From the NCBI GenBank assembly GCA_022702705.1, contig CM040421.1, forward strand, positions 60,552,621 to 60,616,620: a stretch of 64,000 bases of DNA. The letters are read 5' to 3'. The notes under the pieces were generated by a model, which saw nothing but the letters and a program-made list of their open reading frames with translations, searched no databases and was not told where the DNA came from. This document shows, in pieces, positions 12,546-24,123 of this stretch. The position numbers and the translations under genes were made by a program. This DNA is from Papilionanthe hookeriana x Papilionanthe teres. Taxonomy: Eukaryota > Streptophyta > Magnoliopsida > Asparagales > Orchidaceae. Position 1 is the stretch's first letter; each line of letters begins with the position of its first letter.

Positions 12546-12719
12546 ATTATTTTAAAAGCAACCAACAAACTCTCAAATTGTTGGCTGACAACACCTGTAC
12601 ACATGGAACTCGCAGGAAAAGAAGCTTCGCGAACCATACCTCGGGAGTGCAAGATATGTTACTACACCAGAAAAGAAAAATAAAAATATTAAAAAGCAAC
12701 TGACATTATGATTTACATT

Positions 12720-13500
12720 TATTCAGATAAAAAGAACTTTACAACTGGCTTGTCGGCTGCTTAAGAGGCGACCAACCCACCCCTCAGTAACTCTTTATAC
12801 AAACTCAACCATCTAACTTGAATCTATCAACACTATCAGCCTCCGCCTGAAAACTAGAAACCGAACAAGCCTCTCACGCATCAGCCAAATCCAATCACAA
12901 ATGCATAGTCTCAATCTTAACAGGCTCCAACTCATTATGAAGGTCTACCGCATCAACTTTCAGTTCGAGGACTTGCCCAACAACCTCTTAGAAAGGGAAC
13001 CGTCTATGATTTCAACTCATTCAGGATAGCTTCTTGCTAGGCTTCAGCTACTTTACTGGCTTCGGTCTTACTTGCAAAAAAGTCAGTCGTCCATACTGCA
13101 GATCACCAAGTTGGTTGACTCCCACTCGACCGCCGCGTAATCACCTTTCTGAGAAAAGTGACGTCTGACCACTGACAACCTTAGGGGAGTCATAAACAGG
13201 AATGGTTGTGGTCCATCTCGTGGGTCGTTGCTTCTTCTCCATGCATTGACGTGCTCGGGGAGGGGGGGGTTGACTTTGCGGGTCCTGGGCTCCTTTGGGC
13301 AAGGCTTCCTGGAAGACGCCTATCATTTGCTCCATCATTTCAAGCATTAGTTGTTCTTTTATGTCAATTCCTTGTTGTCAGTCCATCTCCTTCGTGGTAT
13401 CCTTCTCCATAGCTTGGTTTCGTGTTTCTTATATCGTTGTTCTACCGCTGTTTTGTGCTCATCTTCTTGTTGGAGGCACGAGTCCACGCTGACCACACAT
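12720..13500 (-). pseudogene. Possible gag-like remnant upstream of an LTR
   Basis: On the minus strand 13141-13347 encodes a Met/Gln/Pro-rich stretch (LEMMEQMIGVFQEALPKG, then SQPPPPRARQ), followed further down by helical VLELKVDAVDLHNELEPVK before stops. Such proline-rich and coiled segments occur in the N-terminal gag of plant Ty3/gypsy elements. I cannot assign the family. It lies just inside the possible LTR at 13508-14094 in matching orientation. Confidence 0.3.
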
Positions 13501-13507
13501 TTTAGGG

Positions 13508-14094
13508 TGTTGAACCTAAAATTGTTCAAGAATCATGCCCTGGGAATATAGCACGTACGATAAGTAAAAGAAGAGAATGAACAGTAGAACACGTGTCTAA
13601 TGTTTTTCTTCAAGAAAGGGCTATCTATTTATAGGTATGGGAGGTACCCTATTTATACAATTACATTTATGCCATCTTCCTATAATAAGAAACTTATGAG
13701 TACTAAAATAATTTATATGATACATTATACAAACGGACTTTCCATTGATGGGATGACTCCTCACTTGCTTGGTTTGCTACCATTCGTTACTCTTAGCCGG
13801 CGAATCACATGATGATAGTGTGTGGTCTTCTTATCTGTCCTCACTAGCGTTCCTATCGCAGTTTTTTAGTCCACTTTTCCCACTTGATGCACATATTTCG
13901 CTCGACCAATTTTGTTGATGTCTTTCATTCATTTGGTCGGGCGACCCATTGGTATTTTGTGACGACCTTTGAATTTGAGTGTCGACTGTTAATATGATCT
14001 AATTTGGCTCCCCCGATCGGCTCTGACACATGTCAGTTACGTGCTCACCTCGTTTGTTATGATTTATATTCTTGCGTGGAGATTCCTAGTCATA
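13508..14094 (-). repeat. Possible LTR (minus orientation)
   Basis: The segment is bounded by TG at 13508 and CA at 14094 and contains TATA-like sequence read on the minus strand (CTATTTATAG at about 13626-13635, and again at about 13651-13658). A gag-like stretch lies on its expected internal side. No second copy or target duplication was seen in the window, so the call is tentative. Confidence 0.3.
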
Positions 14095-14479
14095 CATTAT
14101 GTTATGAGAATATACTATATTTCAATCAAATTTTTTTGGCCGTGGGTTTACTTTTGCATTACTTTTGATTCATTCTTATTTTATTTTGTTTCATCCATTT
14201 TATTTTTCGATTAACAATCAAATTTATTAAAATGTTTTCATTTTGAATAAATTAATGCAACACTGACTTTGTTCAATAAGTGCATATATATGTGTGTTAA
14301 TTCATTACAAGTATTTTTCATCTTTTCGTTATTATGTCTGTAAAGACGTTATGAAGCCTAACAATCTAGCATTTTCTATTTTTATCAAGCGTAAATAGTT
14401 ATATATTAATATTAAAAAATAATAAACGCAAATAATTTAGAACAATGAATCGTCCGATACATGCCGTTTTGATTAATTA

Positions 14480-14490
14480 GTCCCACATCG
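14480..14490 (+). promoter_or_regulatory. Plant snRNA upstream sequence element (USE)
   Basis: GTCCCACATCG matches the plant snRNA USE consensus RTCCCACATCG exactly. It lies at -76 to -66 relative to the proposed U4 start, the usual place. The expected TATA position about 30 bp downstream holds only a weak TTGTACAAAA (14521-14530). Confidence 0.85.
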
Positions 14491-14555
14491 AGAAAGTTAG
14501 CGTAACATGGGGATGACAGTTTGTACAAAAGCGCGCTTGTTTGGATGAGTAAAGC

Positions 14556-14710
14556 ATCTTTGCGCTTGGGGCAATGACGCAGGCAATGAGGTATTAACCG
14601 AGTCGCGTCTATTGCTGGTTGAAAACTATTTCCAAACCCCCTCTTGGGTTTCGGGCTTGACCTGGACCCCAGAGAATTTCTGGAAGGGCTCCCTTTTGGG
14701 ATAAGCCCTA
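14556..14710 (+). ncRNA. U4: U4 spliceosomal snRNA
   Basis: The transcript would begin ATCTTTGCGCTTGGGGCAAT and run about 155 nt, close to the usual plant U4 length. Known U4 blocks follow in order: the 5' stem-loop region with ATGAGG and AACCGAG, then TATTGCTGGTTGAAAACTAT (the central region that pairs elsewhere in the U4/U6 complex), TTTCCAAACCCCC, an Sm-type site AATTTCTGG at 14675-14683, and a 3' hairpin AGGGCT/AGCCCT at 14685-14709. U4 pairs with U6 in the tri-snRNP. From memory the 5' stem-loop normally reads GAGGCGCG where this copy has GAGTCGCG. With the weak TATA this leaves open whether it is active or a recent pseudogene. Confidence 0.88.
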
Positions 14711-15281
14711 CAACAAAATTAAAATTTTTATTTGTATATTGCAAAAATATGTAAAGCCCAGGCCTAAAGGCCCAAATAAGAGCCGAATAAACACTTTTGC
14801 TTTTCTGTTTAAGAAAAAGGAATCTCAAACTTATCACAAAAAAGAGCTGAATTTAATTAAATTTGACTTCGAAAGTTAAATTTATGTGTAACCTTTTTAT
14901 TTATTAAATTTCAATAAAACTATTATTTTGATCTGAATATAAGTTTTAATTCGAATAAACAGTTTGAACAAAGACCAATAGATTATCGTACTTCGAACCT
15001 AAGCCGAACAAATTTTTAGCCCATTTATGTTCGACTCGTTTACAAGTGGAAGTATTGCAAAGTTTTATCTATAAAAAAAATTATAATTATCACTTAATAA
15101 ATCCGAACAGATGTAAATTTTACCTCCATAATTATATAGACGCACATAGGCACATTTAAGTTGCCTTACCACTCATAAAACATTGTCATTACATATAATT
15201 GATCAAGTCATTTAACCTCATTTAAGATTCTCGGACACATTTGGAAGGTCAAACGGATGTCAAATCCGACAAGTTCATAGT
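14711..15281. other. Unassigned flank of the U4 gene
   Basis: AT-rich sequence with no coding motif. A recognisable plant 3'-end box (CA-N-AGTNNAA) could not be placed with confidence just after U4. Confidence 0.4.
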
Positions 15282-15286
15282 CGAAT

Positions 15287-15982
15287 TGAGCGTCTCGACA
15301 AGTCGAATTCAACGAGCCCAAGATTGCTCAATTCTGACATTGTTAAGACACTCAAATATCCATTAAATGTCATCTGATCAGATGAAGCTCTCTGAACTGT
15401 TTGATCAAAATATTTTATAATCTTGCATTAATTGCACCTACATTACTATAAATAGAGCCCCAACCCTCACATGGGGAGGAGACCTGCGCTTTGCAGAACC
15501 CGGCTCTAAGCAAGCGTCGAGCTCGAACCATCCTCGATCAGTCGTCGAACATCGCAGATCGCCGTCAACACCCACTGATCGCCGTCGACCAATGTCCACC
15601 GCCACTAACCAGACGATCACCGTCGGCCACCGTCGACCGTCGTCGACACCTGCCGATTGTCGTCGACTACCGTCAAGCTCCTTCGGCCACCACCGACCTC
15701 AGCCACTGTCGATCGTCACCATCGATCACCATCAACCAGACACCGTCAACCAACTCTTTAACTTAGATAATTCCATTATCCTTTCTCGTATGTGGGATAA
15801 ATGATCATTGTAATCATATACTAATAGTGAACTTTTACAATTAGGCCAGACCCAGTGGTTTTTCCCTTTACGGGCTTTCCACGTAAAAAGCTCTAGCGTC
15901 AGTACTGATTATTTTTCTTTCATCTGAGTGTGTGCTGAATTGTCGTGCAACGCTAAGATGATAATCCATTAATCTACAGCCA
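15287..15982 (+). repeat. Probable solo LTR with CGAAT target duplications
   Basis: A TG...CA segment of 696 bp is flanked by CGAAT at 15282-15286 and 15983-15987. Inside are a TATA box (ACTATAAATAGAG near 15454), a GTCGAC-rich transcribed region, and the GTGGTTTTTCCCTTTACGGG and TTTCCACGTAAAA block typical of Ty1/copia LTR 3' parts. No internal domain adjoins, so it reads as a recombined solo LTR. The exact ends are inferred from the duplication. Confidence 0.55.
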
Positions 15983-16084
15983 CGAATTTTCTGGTACGCA
16001 TCAATAATAGTAATTTAAAATTAAATAAATAAGTTCTAATCCATCAAGGTCTGTCACAATTATTATTTATGATAGAAGTGAATT

Positions 16085-16085
<1 letters not shown>

Positions 16086-16128
<43 letters not shown>
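16086..16128. repeat. (AG)21 microsatellite
   Basis: Uninterrupted AG dinucleotide. Confidence 0.97.
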
Positions 16129-16131
<3 letters not shown>

Positions 16132-16831
16132 CATTTACCATAATGTTAAATTCATTTATGTCCGTGAATCACACCCAATAAATAGAGCATAAGGATAGGC
16201 GAAGAGAAATGGAACAAAAGGAGCCGAGTATTACAAAGATGAACAAAGTTCCAAAAACTAAATCTTAGATGCTGATCTATTAAATTTGTTTTACATTTAA
16301 TTCTCCCACTTTTATGGGAGACGACTCCTGTGAAAAGATAAGTGCAGGTCAAATGATGTATGGATATTTAGGGACATGTAGTTGTATTTCCAATCACATC
16401 ATCATTTAAACTCTAAATATTCCAAAAGATTTTCTCCCTAAAATCAACTAGCTATCTAGGGAATGACGGGAAATATTTGTTCTTGGCATTTGTCCTTCTA
16501 TACGCTTATTCGAGTTTCACACTTAACCATTGTATTCGGCCATTCACATTTGACCCTTGGTATTTGACCATATAAACCGATCGATACCCATCTGACTTTG
16601 ACGAAGCTGGGTTGATCGCCTACATCTTTATTTGGGCGGATCTCCTATGTAAAGCCTGAACTAGATAAGAGGCCCATTTAGATGACTTTCTGCTCTTACT
16701 GGTGTGCATAGCTATTTTTTCACATATATTTAGTTTTCCAATTCTCTCGTTTCTTAGAAAGTTGTGCTGCGATAAAAATAAGAATTAAATTAATTAAATA
16801 ATTATTTGATTTAAGTGACACTTATGGCATG
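16129..16831. other. Unassigned intergenic sequence
   Basis: No coding motif, RNA gene or repeat partner was recognised. Confidence 0.4.
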
Positions 16832-16836
16832 AATAC

Positions 16837-18651
16837 TGACTACTTGGATGCGTAACTTAGCCTAAAGGGGCTATATACACTTTTAAATGCAATAATTTGA
16901 TACCTCTGTTAAAAGATTTAATCACTAACAGTGGTGTCAAACACTTGATGTGATTTTACTTATGAAAGAGTTTATGAATTTATATTTAGATTATTATAAT
17001 TTGTAAAAGTCACAATTTCAAACGCAAAGTATACGTATCGTATCGTGCTCTAAGAGAAGTTCCCGTTATCGATCACACAGGAAAGAATTTTAGAATATTA
17101 AGTAATATTTTTAGATTTTTCAAATTAAAAATAATTTTTATTTTTATTTCTTTTTAAAGTTTTGATTTTAGATTTAATGAAATTTATATTAAATGTAAGT
17201 AAGCAACACTAAAATAAATATTAATGCAGGTATAAATAAAACAACTTTCTCCTTTTCAACTGATCTAAGATTTTTAATAATTACTATTTCGTGGAGAATT
17301 TAGATTACAGTATTGTACCACTATTCTTTACCCTTTGTGCCTAAGCATAAAGACAGTGACTAATCTATAGATCGGTTCAGTGATGTTTTATTAGTAGAAT
17401 TCAGTTAATCTAGCTTTACACTACTGAGATGTCCAAGTGGCGATATGGTCGGCTCTACTACGACCCGTTGCCTTTCTATAAACCAAATTATTGAATTTAG
17501 TCCGTCACTCTAAAAACTAACGAATTCTACGCCCAATAAATCATATTTTCCTATTTATTCGCACTTCACCTTAAATAACCTACGTATAGCTAGCGATTAC
17601 CTAAGAATTCATGTGAATCTACTAGCTAAGAACTCATATCCTGGATAGTGTCTCGTAATTCTTCAATGTGTTTTAACAATTTAAATGGCCAGTTTAAAAA
17701 ATAAACTAAGATCGTATTAACATCATCACAATTTTTATAAATATTTTAAGTTAAATTCTCCATCAAAGTTTAATTATTTTATTATCTTTTCATATTGAAA
17801 GGAGAAAAGAATCTAACTACTCGAACACATCGAATTCACACAACAAAACATATTTATAAAACTTCGAACCAAGTTACATATACTTATCCTGAATGTTCCT
17901 TCAAGCGATCCGCCGACTCCTACCGACTCGATGCAATGATGAAAGATTTTAACAGCAACAACACTAATAATCTCACACTTAACACTCAAAATAAACTCAC
18001 TAAATAAAAAAGAAGGTAGCTCCCTAAAATAATTGGATGGCTATATAGTGCTTGGGGACTAAAGATGCTAGAAGGGGTGAAAGAGACTATGTGGTGCGAT
18101 TTTCTCCGTAGAATGCGGCTCCTATTTATAGAGCTTCGAATCTGACAAGGGTCGTTAAGGCGCCTCTTCAAAATTCGTCCAAATACAATGTATCTTCTGG
18201 AAGGTAATCGTCGCGCCAAGGTGCAACCTGGCGTCTGACTCCTCGACTGTGCCTTCGCACCTCTTCACTTTCGGGTCGCACCTCTTCACGATTAAAATTG
18301 CTTCCCCGCATCTGGACGCATCGTATCACATGTCCTATATATTGGAGTAACATCCGCCTTCTGTAGCTCTAATAACCGCTTAACACCGTCAGAATTATCG
18401 CCCAAAGTCGTCAAAAATCTTGTTCGCGTCCGTATCGAACCGGCGCCAGGCGCCGACTCGCGCCGTGCCTACAATTTCGACAAATTTGCTCTTTTAGCTC
18501 CATTTTTGCTTCTTTTTGCTCCTTTTTCCTTCTTGAACTTTTTTTTATCACCTACATTCAAAAACATAAAAATACCTTTCATTAAATCATAATATCCTTA
18601 AGAATTGAATCATAAATAAGGCATAAAAATGAGTATTTTTAAAGTGGATCA
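16837..18651 (-). repeat. Solo LTR of the Athila-like family (LTR B), AATAC target duplications
   Basis: This 1,815-bp segment is the diverged partner of LTR A (3864-5622), collinear through TATACGTATCGTA, CGTGGAGAA, TCTATAGATC, CTATTTATAGAGCTTCG and the right-end GCATAAAAA block. It starts TGAC, ends ATCA, and is flanked by perfect 5-bp repeats AATAC (16832-16836 and 18652-18656). No gag, pol or primer site adjoins, so the internal part was lost by LTR-LTR recombination. On the minus strand a TATA-like box lies at 18122-18131. Confidence 0.85.
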
Positions 18652-18656
18652 AATAC

Positions 18657-19727
18657 TCCATTGAGTTTTGAGTCATGATTCTTATAAATAGTGGGATAAG
18701 ACATTTGTTGACTCTCATTTGTGTTTTACTCCCATTTCATTTATTCTTAAATTCAATCACTTTTCACTTGTCATACCATGGCAAAACTTTACCAGTCGAA
18801 TACCAACATTTCAAATGAGAAGTTGTTGTCAGACATGGTCACCAACAGAAAAGTGGGCAAGTGATATGAGAGGACACAAAGCCGTGGTGAAACAAAAAAC
18901 GAGAGGTTTGTCCTCTGACAGGGGGTGGGAAAGAGGACTACTCCTGTAATATTTGTTGGCGGGACGACTAACTCGAAAGTCGATTCGCTAACTTGTTATC
19001 TGACTAAGAATCTATAATTGTAGGCAAATGTTCAGACAGCTATGGAGGCACTCAAACTTGTGGGTTCAACCAGATGAAAGAAGTAACCTACAATTTCTGA
19101 AATCCCGGGCCAATGCTAATCGATTGGTATGTAAAGTTTTTTTGCTTTAAGAATGTTAGGATAAGATATGCTTTATTTTTACTTTCCTTCTTTGTTTATA
19201 GAGCATTTTACTCTTTAGTGAAATTTGAAGTTGTGACTATAATACAGAGAATGATAGCCAACTGAACCAAGATGTTGATTCGGACGTTCCTACGGGACAA
19301 GATTGTTTCAAACACTTATGTAAGGTTCTTGTTTATGCCCTGATTTATTGTTTTGGCTTGTACTCATGGGAACTAAACCATCTGTAATGAATTCAAATGT
19401 TCAATTGAATAAAGTTTTTATTTGTCACTTTGATTTTTGTGGTGATTTGATTGTTTTATAAAATGTGACTTTGTATCTTGCGTCCTTCTTTTTATTTTTT
19501 ACAATAGTTATGATTTTCAACCCTATAAAAAAAGGATTCCACTAGTTATTTTGCATATGTTTGCCATTTTTTTCGAGTTCTTATGCTTTGTTTCTTTTGT
19601 AATCTTCCTCACACATTGATCACATGTCATTTCTTGCAGCTAAGTATCTGTGTTAATCTAAGCAGACATATGGTCAAGTTTAGTTGGTCAAGTTGGAGTA
19701 TGATTTTGACTGTTCTTTTTCCTGAGA
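18657..19727. other. Unassigned sequence
   Basis: Short open frames (such as 18719-18949) show no domain I recognise. No splice-supported exon chain could be assembled. Confidence 0.4.
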
Positions 19728-20021
19728 GTGGAGATGAGGGCGAATTCTCATGACAAGCTAATGTTCTACCCATATCAGTTTAGGCTCAAACTCCAACCAC
19801 TACTCTACCTAGAGCTTGTAAAAATTTTAAACTTCCACGATGTTCAAGATGACCCCAATGATGCCAATTTCTTTCGTCGGTATCATGAATTTGGTGATAT
19901 ATCTTCGACATATAAGGATTCTATGGTCAATACTCTTCAAGCCACAATTCTTCATAAGGGCCTAATAGAAAGGATTCCAGTTCTTCAAGATTGGGGTCCA
20001 TATACAAGGCTTGGAGAATAA
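19728..20021 (+). CDS. Unrecognised 97-residue open frame, possibly a fragment
   Basis: The frame opens at an ATG and closes with TAA. Composition is mixed and protein-like, with several aromatic and acidic residues (for example FFRRYHEFGD). I do not recognise a family. It has no clear promoter and lies among decayed retroelements. With 20304-20639 on the same strand it could be the remnant of one longer coding region broken by stops, for example an unplaced retroelement gag, or a chance frame. Confidence 0.25.
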   Translation: MEMRANSHDKLMFYPYQFRLKLQPLLYLELVKILNFHDVQDDPNDANFFRRYHEFGDISSTYKDSMVNTLQATILHKGLIERIPVLQDWGPYTRLGE

Positions 20022-20303
20022 GGTGAAAGTCGGGAAGAGAAAGAGAACGTTGTGATTCACATCTTCAGAGAAAGCTTGGTAGATTAGTACGAGGCCGATT
20101 TCCTCATTTTAGACAAAGGAGATGGTGAAACCAACGTACGAGGAGGTCAAGCGGTGGAGCTTAATGTACCTAGGAATATAAATGCAAACATTCTCGAGAA
20201 GATATTGGCTCTACAATCCTTCAAAATAATCACAATAGAGGATTAATCATTTTTGGATGCTACTAAGGAGGGAGGCAAGTAAACCTAATAAAAAAGGGTC
20301 AAA

Positions 20304-20639
20304 ATGATGGACTTGGCCATACTACCACAAGTATTGGTTCATATCTTTATTCTATCTCCACTTCCAACCTTGGTTATTAAGAAGGAAAGCATTGATGAGT
20401 TGATTCTTATTTTGAGAAAAGGCTTCCTAGAAAATGATGAAGAGCGAATTAACCCCTTATCCTCTATAGATGTTTCTCCTTCCAGGTTTTGTGGAGCGAA
20501 ACCACTTAAGGATGCACCAAATCATCTAAGAGAGGAAGGCATATCAATAACCCAACTATACATGCACTCCATTCGCTCTATCTCACAGATTAGTGGACAA
20601 ATGGGCGTCGCAAGAGGGGAAAAGTCTCTATTTGGTTAG
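20304..20639 (+). CDS. Unrecognised 111-residue open frame, possibly a fragment
   Basis: The frame opens with two adjacent ATG codons and ends in TAG. Charged segments such as LRKGFLENDEERINPL and a Ser/Pro-rich middle look more protein-like than the surrounding AT-rich noise. No domain was recognised. It lies 280 bp after the frame at 19728-20021 on the same strand. Confidence 0.25.
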   Translation: MMDLAILPQVLVHIFILSPLPTLVIKKESIDELILILRKGFLENDEERINPLSSIDVSPSRFCGAKPLKDAPNHLREEGISITQLYMHSIRSISQISGQMGVARGEKSLFG

Positions 20640-21102
20640 GAGGCTGCAAAAAGAGCCCGTCAGTAATCGGCTGACTCATTTTGGTGAGGTCTCTTCTTTC
20701 CTCTAAAATTCAGGATCTATTCATATAACTTTCTTGCTAACACTCCTAGAGGACTAGTATCGGGACTCACCCCAATTAGGAATTCTAGCCACTGCTTAGT
20801 TATTTATGGCCTCATGTGTGTGGTCATAAATCTTGAACACTTAGTTGATTAAGGACTAACACATTGAGACTTATGATGAGCCCGCCATAGGGTTGGGTGA
20901 TGCCCTAGGGAAACCCTTGTGACCTAGGGTTTCATCTCTTGGAAGCACTACATATACCCATCACCACCACTATAATTTATATATGTGCACACATTCATCA
21001 CCTCCACTAAAATTCACATTCACCACAAGCAGATTCACACATACACGTCACAATTACCAACATCACAGTCGCACACACCCTACCATTTAAATTAAAATCA
21101 AG
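20640..21102. other. Unassigned sequence
   Basis: No coding motif. Around 20990-21080 the plus strand is a CA-rich low-complexity stretch with many CAC and ACACA units. Confidence 0.4.
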
Positions 21103-21125
21103 CCCCCCCCCTCCCCCCACCCCCC
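21103..21125. repeat. C-tract cluster (G-tracts on the minus strand)
   Basis: Runs of about nine, six and six C residues are separated by single T and A bases. The minus strand therefore carries closely spaced G-runs able to form a G-quadruplex in principle. Confidence 0.7.
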
Positions 21126-21184
21126 GAAATTAAAGAAAATCAAAAGATATTTTAAAATTAAGATTCATCATGACAATTTTAAAA

Positions 21185-21310
21185 AGCTACCAGATCCACC
21201 ATCATAAGTCTACAAAATCTACCATCCTAAATCCACCAAATCCACCATCTTAAGTCCACCAAATCCATCATCTCAAATCTATCAAATTCACCATCCCAAA
21301 TCCATCAAAT
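21185..21310. repeat. ~20-bp imperfect minisatellite (CCACCAAATCCACCATC-like)
   Basis: Five to six imperfect units of the form TC(T/C)ACCAAATCCACCATC(T/C)(T/C)AA follow each other, differing by a few bases each. Similar CCACC-rich text continues more loosely to about 21450. Confidence 0.7.
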
Positions 21311-22279
21311 CAACTACCATGAATTCTAAGCCAATTACTATAAAATTTCAAAGAAGCCCACCCACCAAATTAAAATTTAACCTTAAATAAAGCCCACCAT
21401 CCACCATGAAATGAAACTACCCCCCATGAAATGAAACCACCCCCATACCATTTAATTAAAATCAAACCTTAAGTTCTAAAATGCATGATCAAAATTACCT
21501 AAACTTTGTTCCATGACAACACCTCACAAAAATGCCCAAAAACTTTAAATCCTTCTCCATGAAAACTATCCAAATCACATGCAAGCCATGAAGCCTTATC
21601 CAAGCCACATGAGAGTCATCTTAGCCATGTACATGTCACCACTCCTTAAATGGAAAAAGTAGGGCACCCTTTCCAAATCCCCTAAAAGGCACTTGACCAC
21701 TCCAATGATTCACCTAAACCCAAGATCAAGCCCAAACCCTCATGATGGAGACTTATACACCTAAGCCCCATGTCATGCACAAAGCCTAAATCCTCATGAT
21801 GGGTGCGTAGATACTTATTTCACGAATATTAGTCCATGGTGCTTCCACTCGATCTTATTTGGGCAGACATACTTGACATATCCTTGCAAGGTTTATTGCA
21901 CGTAGGCTGTTCACGTTTTTCTTTTCTCTTATTTGTCGTCTTTTCATATGTCCATTCTTATTCGATTTATCTCCTCTTCGAATCACTGATATGATACAAG
22001 AAGATTTACTCGAATGGTGGAATAATCTGACAATCGACAAGCTGACGACTCATTTTAAAATAAAAAAGAGAAAAATGAAATAAAAACATAGGTCCTGCCT
22101 CAATCTCATCTACTCAATGTTATAAATACTACTTGTTTTTATTAACGATTTCTCAAATTATTGTTGGGTGTTCCCAAGTAAACCTGAAACAGATCAAAAA
22201 TTTATTCATTTCATAAAAATGATTAAGACTCAATTCATTACCACCATCCATATGCTTCAATTCGATGGTTGGGGGATAT
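21311..22279. other. Unassigned sequence
   Basis: CCA-rich text gives way to AT-rich sequence. No coding motif was seen. Confidence 0.4.
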
Positions 22280-24051
22280 AAGAGTACCATTTTTCAAAAC
22301 TTTCTTCAACACAATGGTATCCCACCAATTCTACTGCCCTGATACTCTCGAACAAAATGGAGTTGCATGACGAAACACCGACACATCATTGAAACAACAC
22401 GAACTCCACTCCACAACGACTCTCTTCCTCTTCACTTCTGAGTGGAAACTGTTCTTGTCGCAGCTTATCTCGTCAACCGAATCCACTCTAAAAAAGCTCC
22501 TCCAATCCCCTTATGCACGTCTCTACAAAACTCAGCCCACTTACTCCAACCTCAAATTGTTTGGATGTTGCTGTTACCCATGGTTATGACCTTATACAGC
22601 ACAAATTGGAACTACAATCTCAACCCTGTGTATTTCATGGCTACTCATCTGACCATAAGGGCTTCAAATGTTACCGACCAAATTCAGAAAAATTATACAT
22701 TTCTCAGCATGTTATTTTTGATGAAAATAGTTTTCCATATCAACCATCCTCCTCTCCCACAATACCCTCCTCCCAGCATCTTTCCACAACCAATCCCCTT
22801 CTACTTGTCTCTCCAATGATATGCCTCCCATTGCCATCTCTAACTCAAGTTGACTGAGAACCTTCTTGACAACTCACGATAGCTGCATCAATCACTCACC
22901 CATCAAACCCCTCAACTTCACATGACCCCGAATTACCTTCCTTGCTGCCAACGGGTAATCCCACTCAACCACATCATATGATAACCTACTTGAAGGCAAA
23001 AAACCTAAAGTCCGTCACTAAGCTCCCTTCTTCAGCAAGTTAAGCATCCTCGGATTCGACCTCTTACGCACAAGCTGCTAAACATGGCCATTATAAGTCT
23101 GCCATGAATGAGGAATTATTTGTCCTTTAATCCCAAGGTACATGGGTCTTAGTTTCTCTGTCGCTGGATATATTGCACAAAATACCACTCAGATAGAACA
23201 TTGGCAAGGTATGAAGTATGTTTAGTTGTGCAAAGATACAATTCAGAATAGAGTGTCAATTATCTTGAGACATTTAGTATGGCGGCCACGATGACTACCC
23301 TCCTCGTGTTCTTCACTATTTCCTTTAATACATTGGTCGATTCTACAATTCAATGTCTCCAAAGCATTCCACCATATTATGTTACTTGAAACTGTTTATA
23401 TGAAGCAACTAGCTGGGAATATAGAACCTCAATATCCTAATCGTGCATGATTACTCAAAAAGAATTTATATGGCCTAAAGCAATTTCCTTGGCAATGATA
23501 CACCACTATCTTAGAATTTTTCATACACGAAGGGTTCCACATCAGCAAATCGGATCCCTCAGTGCTTAAATAAACAACTCTGGCCCAAAGATTTGTATAC
23601 TTCTTAATGACGATGAGATCTTAATTACTGGTGAAAGTATGGTTGCAATTCGACCTCTTACCATTAGCCTCTGCTCACGTTACCAACTCAAACAATTGGG
23701 CTAAGTTTCTCAGTTTTTAGGCATTGATGTCACTCGAATGGGCACCCTATTATTTCTTGACCAGCATAGCTATCTCACTCAAGTTCTTTATCAATCAGAT
23801 ATGTTAGGTTGCAAATCAGTCTCTACAACACTACCAAGCAAGCAGAGTAATGTTGAACATAACACTCATCCAATTGTGAATCCTACTAAATTTCGACAAA
23901 TCATAAGGGAACTAAAATACTTAAGAATCACGTTTCCAGATATAGCATTTGCCATGGACTTCCTATGCCAACATATGCACAATCCAACCAAACACTACTT
24001 TCAACTTCTAAAAAGGGTCTCATGGTATTCTTCATCATGGCCTCAAAGTGC

Positions 24052-24058
<7 letters not shown>
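22280..24058 (+). pseudogene. Ty1/copia pol remnant (integrase C-terminus and reverse transcriptase)
   Basis: Around 22340-22420 the plus strand reads SCPDTLEQNGVA and a degraded RKHRHIIETTRT, the integrase core end. Frames at 22389-22857 continue with VETVLVAAYLVNRIHSK, LFGCCCYPWL, PCVFHGYSSDHKGFKCY and LYISQHVIFDE, the standard copia integrase C-terminal order. RT pieces follow: MNEELFVL and GTWVLV near 23105-23155, a damaged active-site region LLNDDEILITGES near 23600, then QFLGIDVTR and SYLTQVLYQSDMLGC near 23710-23805. Many stops and shifts occur. No LTRs or gag were found, and the sequence ends at an (AT)n array. Confidence 0.8.

Positions 24059-24103
<45 letters not shown>
24053..24103. 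repeat. (AT)n microsatellite at the end of the copia remnant
   Basis: Over 40 bases of AT dinucleotide, followed by TATGTATGTACATACATACA. It begins where the copia RT reading stops. Confidence 0.95.
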
Positions 24104-24110
<7 letters not shown>

Positions 24111-24123
24111 CATACATACAGTT

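Noticed and set aside
12200..12683. 150- and 130-residue frames on both strands
   Set aside because: They are open only because (AT)33 translates as Ile/Tyr without stops; flanking residues show no domain.
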